Assembly (NCBI GenBank): GCA_023386855.1
Contig: JAEWIW010000418.1
Span: 1-5,530 of the forward strand
Length of the DNA: 5,530 bases
Source of the DNA: Bacteroidota bacterium
Lineage (GTDB): Bacteria > Bacteroidota > Bacteroidia > Chitinophagales > Chitinophagaceae
Direction of reading: 5' to 3'
The translations under genes and the position numbers were made by a program. Below the pieces are notes generated by a model. The model worked only from the letters and a program-made list of their open reading frames with translations. It made no database searches and was not told the origin of the DNA. Each line of letters begins with the position of its first letter. Position 1 is the stretch's first letter. Shown here in pieces: positions 4,863 through 5,530 of the stretch.

Positions 4863-5530
4863 GTGAATAAAGAATTTATCGATGAGCTCTTCCACCATCA
4901 ACAGCATAAGGATGCTGTACCCAGTAATGAAACAGTGACGGGATGGGCAGAAGAACTTATCTGCATGCTATATCCGCAGCTTGGAACGCGTGTTATTGCC
5001 ACTACACAGGCCCTCAGTGAAGAACTGCAGCATCTTGAGAAGGATCTGCTTGATATACTCAATGCCACTACCGCATGTTATGAATGTAACAACCATGAAG
5101 TGGCGCATGAATTTTTCCAGCAACTGCCGGAATTATACCGCATGCTGAAGACCGATATACAGGCTATCGTGGAAGGCGATCCTGCAGCGCAGTCTGAGTT
5201 TGAGGTGATCAGGGCCTACCCGGGTTTTTATGCACTTTGTTTTTATCGCATTGCCCATGCATTGCATAATCTTGATGTACCATTATTACCAAGAGTGCTT
5301 ACTGAACAGGCGCACTCAAGAACAGGAATTGATATTCATCCTGCCGCACAATTATCAGAATATATCTGTATAGATCATGGAACAGGTATCGTCATTGGTG
5401 AAACAGCAAGGATCGGAAAGCATGTGAAGATCTACCAGGGTGTTACACTGGGATCATTGAGTGTGAGCAAACAGATGGCCAATACAAAGCGACATCCCAC
5501 AGTGGAAGATCATGTAGTGATCTATTCAGG
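4863..5530 (+). CDS. cysE: Serine O-acetyltransferase, EpsC/CysE type (3' end outside the window)
   Basis: The reading frame is open from the GTG at 4863 to the window end, giving 222 complete codons. GTG is chosen because an in-frame TAA lies at 4851-4853 with no ATG between, and the next in-frame Met (35) would cut into the helical domain. Residues 1-125 are a helical N-terminal domain. From about 150 the left-handed beta-helix begins: SRTGIDIHPAAQL (152-164), IDHGTGIVIGETARIG (170-185), KIYQGVTLGSL (189-199) and KRHP (209-212). D171-H172 and H211 fit the conserved Asp-His and His of the serine acetyltransferase active site. The enzyme makes O-acetylserine from serine and acetyl-CoA for cysteine synthesis. 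The C-terminal tail, which usually mediates cysteine feedback and CysK binding, is missing here. It is divergent from tauE across a 154-bp regulatory gap. Confidence 0.9.
   Translation, partial: MNKEFIDELFHHQQHKDAVPSNETVTGWAEELICMLYPQLGTRVIATTQALSEELQHLEKDLLDILNATTACYECNNHEVAHEFFQQLPELYRMLKTDIQAIVEGDPAAQSEFEVIRAYPGFYALCFYRIAHALHNLDVPLLPRVLTEQAHSRTGIDIHPAAQLSEYICIDHGTGIVIGETARIGKHVKIYQGVTLGSLSVSKQMANTKRHPTVEDHVVIYS

Overview
The window looks like chromosome of a Bacteroidota bacterium, plausibly of the Chitinophagaceae type. This is an inference from protein style (a DUF6132-like small membrane protein, a TsdA-like cytochrome, a CstB-like fusion), AT-rich leaders with no clear Shine-Dalgarno sequences, and -7 boxes resembling TAnnTTTG. 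No rRNA or other taxonomic marker is present. Coding density is high, the longest gap between genes is about 154 bp, and I see no mobile element, tRNA or CRISPR array.

Layout: three transcription units read leftward and one reads rightward. (A) 1-1248: a TsdA-like diheme cytochrome c (262-1248) followed by the start of a Tat-exported metallophosphatase of the 5'-nucleotidase/SoxB superfamily (cut at base 1). (B) 1360-3692: a CstB-like persulfide dioxygenase-rhodanese fusion, two small cysteine-bearing membrane proteins (DUF2892/YgaP-like and DUF6132-like), and an exported DsrE-family protein, all tightly spaced or overlapping. (C) 3761-4708: a TauE/SafE-type sulfur-anion transporter. (D) 4863 to the right edge, plus strand: an EpsC-type serine O-acetyltransferase, truncated by the window end.

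Together, units A-C look like a reactive-sulfur (sulfide/persulfide/thiosulfate) handling locus, comparable to the Staphylococcus cst and proteobacterial bigR/blh systems. CstB-like enzymes turn persulfides into thiosulfate, TauE can export sulfur oxyanions, and TsdA interconverts thiosulfate and tetrathionate in the periplasm. The small Cys proteins and the exported DsrE protein could carry sulfane sulfur at the membrane. The divergent cysE supplies O-acetylserine for cysteine synthesis.

The most striking non-coding signal is a CRP/FNR-type palindrome, GTGA-N6-TCAC, once upstream of each leftward unit (1303-1318, 3741-3756, 4753-4768). Each lies 45-55 nt from the start codon, in the same orientation, and at an identical distance from a TTT-containing -7-like box. 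This suggests one sulfur regulon under a Crp/Fnr-family activator encoded outside the window. Two other structures deserve attention: a tandem of three CGTG-S-CACG palindromes between units A and B, and a perfect 10-bp inverted repeat upstream of cysE.
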